DNA of 64,000 nucleotides from JANNMJ01 sp031425525 (GTDB lineage Bacteria > Bacteroidota > Bacteroidia > Cytophagales > Hymenobacteraceae): the NCBI GenBank assembly GCA_031425525.1, contig JANPJM010000016.1, forward strand, positions 1 through 64,000. The letters run 5' to 3'. A program made the translations under genes and the position numbers. The notes under the pieces are model-generated. The model made no database searches, was not told where the DNA came from, and saw only the letters and a program-made list of their open reading frames with translations. This document shows positions 23,094-32,090 of this stretch, in pieces (within the stretch, counting starts at the first letter, position 1; each line of letters starts with the position of its first letter).

Positions 23094-24464
23094 ATGACAA
23101 CTGCAATCCTCGGCGCCGGGCTCGGCGGGCTGGTTACGGCGTTTCGGTTGGAAGCGGCGGGTGCCACGTACGACCTTTTTGAGGCTGAGCCCGCGCGTGT
23201 CGGGGGCAATGTGCAATCGGCATGCATCGGGCCGTATCAGCTCGAAATCGGTCCCAACTCCTTGCAGCTAACGCCGGAGCTGGAGGAGTTGATTGCCGAT
23301 GCGGGCCTCACGAGCGAAATCGTAGAGACGGCTGCCGTCAGCAAACATCGATTCGTGCTGCGCGGTGGGCGGCTGCGCAAGTTGCCGGGGTCGCCACCGG
23401 CGCTGCTGGCGTCGGGTTATTTTGGGTGGGGCACTAAACTGCGGTTGCTGACCGAGTTACTGCGCCGTCCCGGCGCTCCACTGCCGCCGGACACCACAAT
23501 GGCCGCGTTTTTTGGCGAGCGGTTTGGGGCCGAAGTCGTGGAGTATGCCCTCGCGCCGTTTGTGGCAGGCGTATGGGCCGGCGACCCCGCCAAACTACTG
23601 CTGCGTGAAGCGATGCCGCGCCTTGCCGCCCTCGCCGACGAACACGGCTCGCTGATTCGCGGGCTGATGCGGAGCGCGAAAAGTCCAAAAGGCGCCGATT
23701 CAACACAAAATTCCACCACCGCCCGGCGGCGCATCGTATCGTTCCGGCAAGGGGCGGCGCAATTGCCGCAAGCACTGGCGGCGGGCCTGCACCACCTGCA
23801 CCACGGCGCGGCCATTGCGGAGGTAGCCCACGAGCCCGGCGGCGGCTTCCGGCTGACCCGCGCCGACGGCCGCCCCACCCCTCGCACCACCTACGACCGC
23901 CTCGTGCTGGCATTGCCCACGCACGCTGCTGCGCCCCTACTGGCGGACGCCTTCCCGGAATTTGCCGCCGCCCTCGCCGCCGTGCGTTACCCGCCGATGG
24001 CGGCCGTGTACTTGGCGTACCCGCGCGCGGCCGTAGCGCATCCGCTCGACGGTTTCGGCGCGCTCTACCCGCGCACCGAGGGGCGGCGGGCGGCGGGCAC
24101 CATTTGGTCGTCGTCGCTCTACCCAACGCGCTGCCCGCCCGACCAAATATTGCTCACCACCTTCGTCGGCGGCGACCAAACGCCCACCGCCGCCGACCTC
24201 CCCGACGATGCCCTGCAAACCGCCGTCGACGCCGAACTGCGGACGTTGTACGGTATCACGGCGGCGCCCGTATTTGGGCACGTGGCGCGCTGGCCGCGCG
24301 CCATTCCGCAGCTCGACGCCGCCATCCGGCCGGTGCGCACGGCGCTGCCGGGCCTCGAAACGGCGGGAGTGTTTGTCGTCGCCAACTGGGCTGCCGGGGT
24401 GGGCGTGCCTGATGTGGTGGCGCGCGCCGCAGCGGTGGCCGCACGGTTGGCGGAGGGCGCTTAA
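23094..24464 (+). CDS. Protoporphyrinogen/coproporphyrinogen oxidase (HemY type)
   Basis: 456-aa FAD enzyme of late haem synthesis. The N-terminal dinucleotide fold is AILGAGLGGLVTAFRLEAAG with E34-region FEAEPARVGGNVQS. The substrate-side YQLEIGPNSLQLT and the C-terminal FVVANWAAGVGVPDVVARAAAVA (second FAD contact) are family landmarks. ATG 23094 places the FAD strand at residue 4, as expected. Whether it uses the proto- or coproporphyrinogen route cannot be told from this sequence alone. No other haem genes are nearby. Confidence 0.9.
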   Translation: MTTAILGAGLGGLVTAFRLEAAGATYDLFEAEPARVGGNVQSACIGPYQLEIGPNSLQLTPELEELIADAGLTSEIVETAAVSKHRFVLRGGRLRKLPGSPPALLASGYFGWGTKLRLLTELLRRPGAPLPPDTTMAAFFGERFGAEVVEYALAPFVAGVWAGDPAKLLLREAMPRLAALADEHGSLIRGLMRSAKSPKGADSTQNSTTARRRIVSFRQGAAQLPQALAAGLHHLHHGAAIAEVAHEPGGGFRLTRADGRPTPRTTYDRLVLALPTHAAAPLLADAFPEFAAALAAVRYPPMAAVYLAYPRAAVAHPLDGFGALYPRTEGRRAAGTIWSSSLYPTRCPPDQILLTTFVGGDQTPTAADLPDDALQTAVDAELRTLYGITAAPVFGHVARWPRAIPQLDAAIRPVRTALPGLETAGVFVVANWAAGVGVPDVVARAAAVAARLAEGA

Positions 24465-24544
24465 TCAGTTCTATTGCGCGGGCTTCCGGCGCAGCGCGTG
24501 CCCACCTTACACATTGTGGGGCGTTTGTGCCGTTTCTTTGACCT

Positions 24545-25282
24545 ATGAATGCAGCGCAGGCAGTAGTAGTCATCCCGACGTACAACGAACGCGAGAATGC
24601 CGAGCTGATTATTCGGGCGGTGATGGCGCTGCCGGCGGGTTTCGATGTGCTGGTCGTCGATGACAATTCGCCCGACGGCACGGCGGCCATCGTCAAGAGC
24701 CTACTCGATGAATTTGCCGGGCGTCTCTACCTCGAAGAACGCCCCGGTAAGGCGGGCCTGGGCACAGCATACCTGCATGGCTTCCGGTGGGCGCTGGCGC
24801 TGGGGTACGAGTTCATTTTCGAGATGGACGCCGATTTTTCGCACAACCCCGCCGACCTCGAAAGCCTACTCGCCGCGTGCCGCGATCAAGGCGCCGATCT
24901 CGCCATCGGCTCGCGCTACTCCAACGGCGTAAACGTCGTAAACTGGCCGATGAGTCGCGTACTCATGTCCTACTTCGCCTCGGCTTACGTACGGATGATT
25001 ACCGGAATGCCCGTACACGACACCACGGCCGGGTTCAAATGCTACCGCGCGCAAGTTTTGCGCACAATTCCGCTCGGCAAAATCCGATTCGTGGGCTACG
25101 CTTTTCAGATCGAAATGAAATTTCTGGCGTGGTGCTACGGTTTTCGCATTCAGGAAATTCCCATCATTTTCACCGACCGCACCCGTGGCCAAAGTAAAAT
25201 GAGTAAGGGCATTTTCAAGGAAGCCGTACTGGGCGTAGTGCAAATGAAAGTAGACAGTTTGTTTCGCTCATTTACCCGTTGA
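24545..25282 (+). CDS. Polyprenol-phosphate mannosyltransferase (GT2, DPM1-like)
   Basis: 245 aa. GT-A glycosyltransferase with VVIPTYNERENAELII (7-22), VLVVDDNSPDGT (34-45), FEMDADFSHNP (the DxD-like site near 92-97) and the TTAGFKCYRAQVL acceptor region. Length and lack of C-terminal membrane helices match the bacterial DPM1-like class that loads mannose or another hexose on a polyprenyl phosphate at the cytoplasmic face. A tttctttg word four bases before the ATG suggests a nearly leaderless mRNA. Confidence 0.92.
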   Translation: MNAAQAVVVIPTYNERENAELIIRAVMALPAGFDVLVVDDNSPDGTAAIVKSLLDEFAGRLYLEERPGKAGLGTAYLHGFRWALALGYEFIFEMDADFSHNPADLESLLAACRDQGADLAIGSRYSNGVNVVNWPMSRVLMSYFASAYVRMITGMPVHDTTAGFKCYRAQVLRTIPLGKIRFVGYAFQIEMKFLAWCYGFRIQEIPIIFTDRTRGQSKMSKGIFKEAVLGVVQMKVDSLFRSFTR

Positions 25283-25289
25283 TTTTTTT

Positions 25290-25378
25290 GATGAGTAGAT
25301 GAGTAGGTGAGCCGATGAGTAGGTACTCTGATTTCATCTACTCGCTTAACTCATCTGCTCATCACTCATCTCATCCTT
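25290..25378 (+). repeat. atgagtag-type repeat hairpin before the TerC gene
   Basis: Copies of gatgagtagatgagtaggtg are followed by complementary words (atctactcgcttaactcatc) up to the start codon at 25379, as in the nuoK leader at 12206-12289. Confidence 0.65.
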
Positions 25379-26290
25379 ATGACTTGGCTCTACTTCAACT
25401 TACTGGTTTTCGCGCTGCTTGGCCTCGATTTGTTCGTGCTCAACCGGCGCGACCACATCATCGGCATTCGCGAAGCATTGGGTTGGAGCGCGTTCTGGAT
25501 TGCCGTTTCCCTCACGTTCAACTACTTCGTGTACCTGTGGAAAGGCGAAGGGCCCGCCATTGAATTTCTGACGGCCTACCTGCTCGAAAAGTCGTTATCG
25601 GTCGATAATCTTTTTGTTTTTATTCTGCTCTTCAATTATTTCCGGGTACCACCACAATACCAGCATAAAGTGCTGTTTTGGGGTATTATCGGGGCGCTCG
25701 TGCTGCGGGCCACTTTTATTTTGGTAGGCGTCACGCTCATCAATAAATTCGCATGGACGACCTACATCCTCGGCGCATTTCTGGTGTACACGGGTTTTCA
25801 GCTTTTCCGCGCCGGTGGCGACCCCGAAATTCATCCGGAAGGCAATTTCATCGTGCGTTGGGTAAGCAAACGCTTACCCGTAACGCGCGATTTCGAGGGC
25901 GGTAATTTCTTCGTGCGTAAGGAAAAACTGCGGTTTGCGACTCCGCTTTTCATCGTCCTGCTGATGGTGGAAACGACGGACGTGGTGTTTGCCGCCGATT
26001 CCATTCCGGCGGTGTTGGCCGTCTCGCGCGATTCATTTATTGTGTATTCCTCCAACGTGTTCGCGCTTTTGGGGCTACGGGCTTTATATTTTGCGCTGGC
26101 GGGCGTCATCCATCTGTTCCACTATCTGCACTACGGCCTGGCGCTGATTCTGGTCTTCATCGGCGGCAAGATGATCGCCGGTTACTGGGATATTCACCTC
26201 GACGACGTTACCTCGCTGATGGTGGTCGGCGGTGTACTGCTGTTGAGTATGGTGGCCTCGCTGATGTTCCCGAAGGCGAATGCGGCGTAA
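25379..26290 (+). CDS. TerC/Alx-family membrane protein
   Basis: 303 aa with eight or nine helices. Family signatures are YLLEKSLSVDNLFVFILLFNYF (about 63-84) and FIVLLMVETTDVVFAADSIPAVLAV (about 185-209), whose acidic residues are thought to bind metal. TerC/Alx proteins handle Mn2+ efflux or metal loading of exported proteins and some respond to alkaline pH or tellurite. The leader is a repeat hairpin; I see no yybP-ykoY-type Mn riboswitch. Confidence 0.92.
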   Translation: MTWLYFNLLVFALLGLDLFVLNRRDHIIGIREALGWSAFWIAVSLTFNYFVYLWKGEGPAIEFLTAYLLEKSLSVDNLFVFILLFNYFRVPPQYQHKVLFWGIIGALVLRATFILVGVTLINKFAWTTYILGAFLVYTGFQLFRAGGDPEIHPEGNFIVRWVSKRLPVTRDFEGGNFFVRKEKLRFATPLFIVLLMVETTDVVFAADSIPAVLAVSRDSFIVYSSNVFALLGLRALYFALAGVIHLFHYLHYGLALILVFIGGKMIAGYWDIHLDDVTSLMVVGGVLLLSMVASLMFPKANAA

Positions 26291-26335
26291 GAATCGGACA
26301 AAAACCGTCGCCGGCAACCTCACGATAGGGCCAAC

Positions 26336-27178
26336 TTACGCCATCACCGCCACTAGGCCCAGGGCTTGGTAGCCGAGTGGATAGTCGCCGATGATTTGGA
26401 CGAATGGCAATGCCTCGGTGGTGCTGACCGCCTTCGTGAACAATCGCCAGGCTAGAGCGCCGGGCACAAGGAGCCGCGTACGAAACTGGCCATCAGCCGC
26501 TTCACGCTGCAAAGCCCAGCCGGTGGCGCCGTACGCAAACACCCACTCACCGCCGCCCGATCCAGTAATTTCGACACGCAATCGATCACCAACATTTGCG
26601 GCCGTGAACCGCAACTGCTGCGGCAGCCCCAATAAGCTGGTTGCCAGATAAGGCCGGTACAACTCCGGCTGATAAAGTACCACTTCCTGCCCAACCGCAA
26701 GCCGAATTTGCGCCTGATGGTGCCAGCGTTCGGTGTATTCGCGTGCGATGTGGAACCAGTTCGGCGATTCCGCCTGTCCGGCCCAGCCGACCGAGAATAT
26801 TGCCGGTTCCCACGGATCGAGTTGCTGAATGGCTTCGTAGTATTGCTCACCCGACCACCGCAGCAACTCGCGCACGACGCGCGGGCTGAGCCGCTGCCCC
26901 ACGCGCACCCATTCCCGGTTCAGGGAGTTGATAAAATCAACCAGGCCGGCATACTCCGATACGTCGTTTGCGGGAGAGATGCCAAAATGCCCATCCCGCA
27001 GCATCGATAGGTTGCGAAGGTTGCCATCGAGCAAATGCAGCGCAACATCGTAGACGCACCACTGCCCGGCCACCGTCGAGAGTTGCCACTCGGCTGGGTG
27101 TAGCGCCGTCAGCACCTCGTCGAGCAGCGCGTCGAGTTGCGGAAACAACAAGAGGGTATCAACCGGAGGTATTTGCAT
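26336..27178 (-). CDS. DinB/MDMPI-fold metal-dependent protein
   Basis: 280 aa. The N-terminal four-helix DinB-like domain carries putative metal ligands: H48 (VALHLLDGN) and the helix AREYTERWHHQ with E150 and H154 (ExxxH). This fits mycothiol-dependent maleylpyruvate isomerase-like N-terminal domains, which in Bacteroidota probably use another thiol or act as hydrolases. The C-terminal 90 residues form a beta-rich domain with GSGGGEWVFAYG. Function is not established. It is convergent with the TerC gene. Confidence 0.7.
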   Translation of the reverse strand: MQIPPVDTLLLFPQLDALLDEVLTALHPAEWQLSTVAGQWCVYDVALHLLDGNLRNLSMLRDGHFGISPANDVSEYAGLVDFINSLNREWVRVGQRLSPRVVRELLRWSGEQYYEAIQQLDPWEPAIFSVGWAGQAESPNWFHIAREYTERWHHQAQIRLAVGQEVVLYQPELYRPYLATSLLGLPQQLRFTAANVGDRLRVEITGSGGGEWVFAYGATGWALQREAADGQFRTRLLVPGALAWRLFTKAVSTTEALPFVQIIGDYPLGYQALGLVAVMA

Positions 27179-27185
27179 CCTGATT

Positions 27186-27216
27186 CAAACCAAAACACAA
27201 GTTTACATCATTCCAA
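27186..27216 (-). promoter_or_regulatory. Promoter of the DinB/MDMPI gene, near-leaderless
   Basis: Minus strand: ttg at 27216-27214, 20 bases, then ttggtttg at 27193-27186. The second box matches TAnnTTTG at seven of eight positions with normal Bacteroidota spacing. Only seven bases separate it from the ATG at 27178. Confidence 0.45.
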
Positions 27217-29337
27217 CACGTCGCTGGCGTCGTCTTTTTTGGCGCCCATTGGTAGGGTTTGCGGCGGGCCTTGCGGCAGCGGCCCGATGAAATCGAGCGG
27301 CACGAGCGGCGCCATATCGAGCGTATCAGCAGTGGTGTCGCGGGCGGTAACGATGAGGTCGCGCGCGGGGCCGTTGAGCGACACACCGGGCCATACCTTC
27401 TGAAAATCGACGTCGGAGATGAGCCCGCGCTCGTGCATCAGCTTCGAAATCAGCTTGAAAAAATACTGCGCCTTACCCCGCAAGTTGCCGTACGCATCGA
27501 ACGAGCGCCGATACTGGCGCGGCGCGGGAATGATGGACGTCAGAAACAGGCTTTCGTTGAGCGTCAGGTCAGCGGCGCTTTTGCCGAAGAAGAAGCGCGC
27601 GGCCTCGGTAACGCCATATTTTTTCGGCCCCCACTCGATGATGTTGAGGTACACCTCAAACATTCGCTCTTTACTCACAAAACGCGGTTCGTTGTGTTCG
27701 ATGATCCAAGTGATGAGGACTTCTTCGATCTTACGCGCAATGGTTTTCTTGCGCGTCAGGAACACGTTTTTGACCAACTGCATCGAGAGCGTGGAGCCGC
27801 CGCGCGCAAAGCGCCGCTCGCGCAGATTTTGAATCATCGACTTCCGAAACGCGCTTTCCATAAACCCTTGATGAATGAAAAAGCGCGGGTCTTCGGCCGT
27901 GATGATGGCGAGCGGCAGATATGGACTTACTTCGTCGTAGCCGACAAATTCGGGATTCGACGGCCCAACCATAAACGTTTTTACCGAGTCGCCTTTGTCG
28001 TTGTACGCCGTGTAGGCAAACTCGCGGTTGAGCTTGCTCAGGTCGGCGGCGCCGAAGCGTGTCACGCGGAATCCTTTACCTTGCAGGTTCGATTTCAGCA
28101 CCAAATCGTCCAATTTAGCCATATCGAGCTTGAAATCGAGCGAATACTTCAGCCGGCCCACGGCCTGCATCCCATCAATTTCATCGAACATGCCGCGCGG
28201 TAGCGACGCCAGCACGGCGTTGGCCGGTAGCTCGTTGGTTTGCACATGCAATTCGATTTGCCAGCTCGGGCGCGGCCGAAATTCTACCGTTGGGTACGCC
28301 ACCAACTGACCAAGTTGCACGGCGGTCGGTTGGTGGAGGGCGATGTAATCGGGGCCAAGCGTCGCTACGAATCGCGCGGCCGTTTCGGGGAACACGATGT
28401 CGTGCGCGGCCAGTCGCTTATGATAAATCCGTAAGCCTTTGAGGCGCGCCAGCCCGCGCACGGTGCATTCTTCGCGCCCGGCATCATACTCTTTGCCATC
28501 GAGCAACAGCGAAACCGTATCGAGCGACAAGCCCGCCTGATACCGGCGCGCGATGTAAGGTGCCACCAACCGGCCGCCGCGCTGGGCCGGATAGGCGATC
28601 AAGGCAAAGTGATAGTCATCGGGGTCGAGCGTGCCGTTCACGCGCACGTCGTTCGTCACCGAATCGACGACGAGCATCACCCGCCCCCGAAAACGCCCAT
28701 CGGCGATGGCGAAGCGCGGCATCCGGCCGCGTACCCGGTGGTGCGGCGAAGTATACGCCACCGACACCCGCAGAAAAGTAGCCGCCGGCGGAATATTCTC
28801 GAACACGGCATCGACGATGCCGTTCAGCACCCGCCCCCACGGCCGCGCCCGTTGGGTAGCGGCCACTGAATCAGCGGCTTCGACGGCCGTTTTGCGCGTG
28901 CGGCGCAGTAGGAAGGCAAAGTTATTCGTGACCGAATCGCGCTTGACGGCCGTCAAGGCCACATCTTCGAGTTGAATATCAGAGAAAATCGGCCGCAGCC
29001 GCAACGCCGATTTCAGGCTGACCGTCGCTGTCACGCGGCCTACGTGCAGCAACGTATCGGCGCCGGGCGCCCGCGGCACCACCCGAATACCGCGCACCGC
29101 CACTGTGGTTAGGCCCGTAAACCTGGCCTCCCCAATCAGCAAACGCACCGGGTAGCGCGCCTCCACACGCCGCGTCACGCCGGCTACGGCGCGCGCCAAT
29201 AGTTGGGCGCGGTACCGCAGCCCCAACACCACGGCCGCACCAACGGCCACCAGCACCAGCCCCAAAAGCGAGAAAAACGCAATCCGAACTCGGCGCGAGC
29301 GGTAAATACGGCGAACAAGAGCAAAAAATCGGGTCAC
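27208..29337 (-). CDS. AsmA-like/GT51 transglycosylase-domain protein
   Basis: 709 aa. One membrane anchor near the N-terminus (RIAFFSLLGLVLVAVGAAVVL) is followed by about 400 residues resembling AsmA/TamB-type repeats (KSALRLRPIFSDIQLEDVALT), and then a GT51 peptidoglycan glycosyltransferase domain. Catalytic motifs are TAEDPRFFIHQGF near 475-490 (EDxxFxxHxG) and RGGSTLSMQLVKNVFL near 510-525, with the second Glu-containing helix in FEVYLNIIEWGP. There is no transpeptidase domain. No in-frame ATG exists near the N-terminus; GTG 29337 or TTG 29364 must be used, and I prefer GTG. It should add glycan strands at the periplasmic face. Confidence 0.85.
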   Translation of the reverse strand: MTRFFALVRRIYRSRRVRIAFFSLLGLVLVAVGAAVVLGLRYRAQLLARAVAGVTRRVEARYPVRLLIGEARFTGLTTVAVRGIRVVPRAPGADTLLHVGRVTATVSLKSALRLRPIFSDIQLEDVALTAVKRDSVTNNFAFLLRRTRKTAVEAADSVAATQRARPWGRVLNGIVDAVFENIPPAATFLRVSVAYTSPHHRVRGRMPRFAIADGRFRGRVMLVVDSVTNDVRVNGTLDPDDYHFALIAYPAQRGGRLVAPYIARRYQAGLSLDTVSLLLDGKEYDAGREECTVRGLARLKGLRIYHKRLAAHDIVFPETAARFVATLGPDYIALHQPTAVQLGQLVAYPTVEFRPRPSWQIELHVQTNELPANAVLASLPRGMFDEIDGMQAVGRLKYSLDFKLDMAKLDDLVLKSNLQGKGFRVTRFGAADLSKLNREFAYTAYNDKGDSVKTFMVGPSNPEFVGYDEVSPYLPLAIITAEDPRFFIHQGFMESAFRKSMIQNLRERRFARGGSTLSMQLVKNVFLTRKKTIARKIEEVLITWIIEHNEPRFVSKERMFEVYLNIIEWGPKKYGVTEAARFFFGKSAADLTLNESLFLTSIIPAPRQYRRSFDAYGNLRGKAQYFFKLISKLMHERGLISDVDFQKVWPGVSLNGPARDLIVTARDTTADTLDMAPLVPLDFIGPLPQGPPQTLPMGAKKDDASDVLE

Positions 29338-29508
29338 GAGCAGATTGTACGGAACAAGCCACAAAACAACTGCCCGGCGAGCGGTTGCGGCGCGGCAGCA
29401 AGGCGAGCTTGCACGTTGAGCGGCCGGCGGGCTACCCCGTGACAGGTGCCCCGGCGATGAGCGGCATCGGCTTGCAAACGGACGAAAAAAGTGGTTGGCT
29501 ACGCAAAA

Positions 29509-31740
29509 TCACGACTCAAACCGCTCCACCAACAACACCCCATCCACGCGCTGCAAGCGTTGGAGCAGCCGGTCCAGGTGCGCTTTATCATTGACGTAGA
29601 CCACGATCCGGCCCTCAAACAGCCCGTCGTCGGAATCGACGGTGATAGACCGCATATTGACTTTGAGGGAGTTAGAGATGATGCGCGTCACATCATTGAC
29701 GAGGCCCACGCGGTCGGCGCCCTGAATGCGCAAGCCCGCCAGGAACGCGAGTTCCTGCTGATCGGTCCATTTAGTTTTGACGATGCGGTTGCCGTGCGAC
29801 GCCAGCAGTTCCGTGGCGTTGGGGCAGGTGGTGCGGTGGATGATGATGCCGTCGGCGGGCGTCTCGAACCCAAACACGTCGTCGCCGGGGATCGGGTTGC
29901 AGCACGTTGCCAGCGAGTAGCTCAGGCGCGTACGTTCCGACACGACGAGGTCGTCGGTGGGTTTGCCGGTGAGTTGCTGCACCTTCTGGTCGAAGGTGTT
30001 GGGCTGAATGAGCAGCGGCGTTTTCGGCAGCGGCTGGGTGGGGTCGAAAATGACCGACGTGATTTCGCGCCCGTCAAGCTGGCCGATAGCTACGCGGTAG
30101 TAAAACTCCGGCAGGTTGAATACGTGGTAGTACGCCAGAAGCCGCCCCAGATTGGCGCGCGTCGGCTCGATGCCTAAGCTGTTCAGGCGCGCCTCCACGA
30201 GCAAGCGGCCATCTTCGGTTTTGGCGCGACGCTCGTCGCGCAGGAAGTCGCGAATCTTGGAGCGCGCCTTCGCCGTGACCACAAATTTCAGCCAATCCTC
30301 CACCGGGCGTTGGCTTTTGGAGGTGATTATCTCAATCTGGTCGCCGTTTTTCAATTCATAACTCAGCGGCACCAGCTTCTGATTGACCTTGGCGCCGAGG
30401 CATTGCAAGCCAATTTGCGAGTGAATCTCGAAAGCGAAATCGAGTACCGACGAATGCCCCGGCAGCACTACCAGCTTGCCTTTCGGTGTGAACACGAAAA
30501 CTTCTTCCGCGAAGAAATTTTGGCGGAAATCGGCTACGAAATCGAGCGCCGACGCGTCGTTGTTCTCCAGCACCTCGCGCACCTGCGCAATCCATTGTTC
30601 CAGGCCGGTATCGGGGGCCGGCGCGCCTGAATCTTTGTATTTCCAGTGCGCGGCGTAGCCTTTTTCGGCGATGTCATCCATTCGCCGGCTTCTTATCTGC
30701 ACTTCCACCCACTGGCCCACGCTGCTCATCACGGTCGTGTGGAGCGATTCGTAGCCGTTCGCCTTCGGCACCGAAACCCAGTCGCGGAGGCGGTCGGGGT
30801 TGGGCTGATAAAAATCGGTGACGATGGAGTACACCTGCCAACACGAAATTTTCTCCTCTTCGGGCGGCACGTCCAGAATGACGCGCACCGCGAACAGGTC
30901 GTACACCTCATCGAACGGAATATTCTGCTTGCGCATCTTCCGCAGCACCGAGCTGACCGATTTCGGCCGGCCCTTGATCTCGAATCGGAATCCCTGCCGC
31001 GTCAGCTCCTCCTCGATGGGTGCCGTGAATTCGCGAATCAGCCGCTTGCGGGTGGCTTCCGATTGGCGAATGCGGTGATGAATCGAGTCGTACGTCTCCG
31101 GGTCGGTAATTTTCAGGTGCAGGTCTTCCAGCTCGCTTTTGATCGAGTAGAGCCCCAGCCGGTGCGCGAGCGGCGCGTACAAGTAGATGGTTTCAGCGGC
31201 AATTTTGAGCTGCTTGTCGCGCGGCATCGAATCGAGCGTCCGCATATTATGCAGCCGGTCGGCGATTTTGATGAGAATCACGCGCACATCGTCGTTGAGC
31301 GTGAGCAGCATTTTGCGGAAATTTTCCGCTTGCTGACTCGTGCCATACTCAAACGTGCCCGAAATTTTGGTCAGGCCATCGACGATTCGCGCCACCTTCG
31401 GCCCAAACTCGCGCTCGATGTCGCTCACCTCGTATTCGGTGTCTTCCACCACGTCGTGTAGCAGGGCCGCCACAATACTCGTCGTCCCCAACCCGATCTC
31501 CTCGACCGCAATCTGCGCCACCGCCAGCGGGTGCAAAATGTACGGTTCGCCCGATTTACGGCGCATTTCCTTATGCGCTTCCATCGAAAGCGTAAAGGCG
31601 CGCTTGATCGTTTTGGCGTCGCCGGGGCGCAGTGTAGGCTTCGCCAGGCGCAGCAGCCGGCGGTAATGGCGCAGAATAAGCTGGCGTTCGGCCGCCTGCG
31701 GGTCAGAAGCCATCGAAGCCGAAAGTGGGACAGAAAGCAT
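29509..31740 (-). CDS. Bifunctional (p)ppGpp synthetase/hydrolase (RelA/SpoT family)
   Basis: 743 aa. HD hydrolase domain with LLHDVVEDTEYE near residue 95 and RLHNMRTLDSMPRDKQ near 160; synthetase domain with FEIKGRPKSVSSVLRKM near 255 and ANGYESLHTTVMSSVG near 330; TGS domain near 410-470 (FTPKGKLVVLPGHSSVLDFAF); C-terminal zinc-finger-like and ACT domains (CCNPIPGDDVFGF, then DVTRIISNSLKVNM). An intact HD motif favours the bifunctional form usual in Bacteroidota. ATG 31740 is used here; ATG 31713 (ASDPQAAERQ) is equally possible. Confidence 0.95.
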   Translation of the reverse strand: MLSVPLSASMASDPQAAERQLILRHYRRLLRLAKPTLRPGDAKTIKRAFTLSMEAHKEMRRKSGEPYILHPLAVAQIAVEEIGLGTTSIVAALLHDVVEDTEYEVSDIEREFGPKVARIVDGLTKISGTFEYGTSQQAENFRKMLLTLNDDVRVILIKIADRLHNMRTLDSMPRDKQLKIAAETIYLYAPLAHRLGLYSIKSELEDLHLKITDPETYDSIHHRIRQSEATRKRLIREFTAPIEEELTRQGFRFEIKGRPKSVSSVLRKMRKQNIPFDEVYDLFAVRVILDVPPEEEKISCWQVYSIVTDFYQPNPDRLRDWVSVPKANGYESLHTTVMSSVGQWVEVQIRSRRMDDIAEKGYAAHWKYKDSGAPAPDTGLEQWIAQVREVLENNDASALDFVADFRQNFFAEEVFVFTPKGKLVVLPGHSSVLDFAFEIHSQIGLQCLGAKVNQKLVPLSYELKNGDQIEIITSKSQRPVEDWLKFVVTAKARSKIRDFLRDERRAKTEDGRLLVEARLNSLGIEPTRANLGRLLAYYHVFNLPEFYYRVAIGQLDGREITSVIFDPTQPLPKTPLLIQPNTFDQKVQQLTGKPTDDLVVSERTRLSYSLATCCNPIPGDDVFGFETPADGIIIHRTTCPNATELLASHGNRIVKTKWTDQQELAFLAGLRIQGADRVGLVNDVTRIISNSLKVNMRSITVDSDDGLFEGRIVVYVNDKAHLDRLLQRLQRVDGVLLVERFES

Positions 31741-32090
31741 GGAGTAACAGGAAAAATGATCGGCGCGCGGCCCGCGAGGGCAAGTATAAGGCTCCCGCAA
31801 CACCTGCGCGCCCCAGCGGATGCAAATCGGGTGCCCTAGTGTCCTGTTTTCATCCAAAACAACGCGTCCCCGCAAGCCCTCCAGCGCGCGAACACGGGCC
31901 GGGCGGCGTAACATTGTCGGCCGGGTATCCCACCCTGTTATTACCCCGGTACGGGCGGTTCACCCTCGGGGCGGTAGTTTTGTGGGTATCTTCGGGAGTC
32001 GAACTCTCGATTATGCTCTTCTGCGCTTTTCGCGCCACCCGTTTTCGCTTCCTCGCTACTCACTGCTCTTCATCTCGCGCATCTGGCTCT

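Noticed and set aside
25283..25378. yybP-ykoY manganese riboswitch upstream of the TerC gene
   Set aside because: The leader is an atgagtag repeat hairpin and lacks the riboswitch core.
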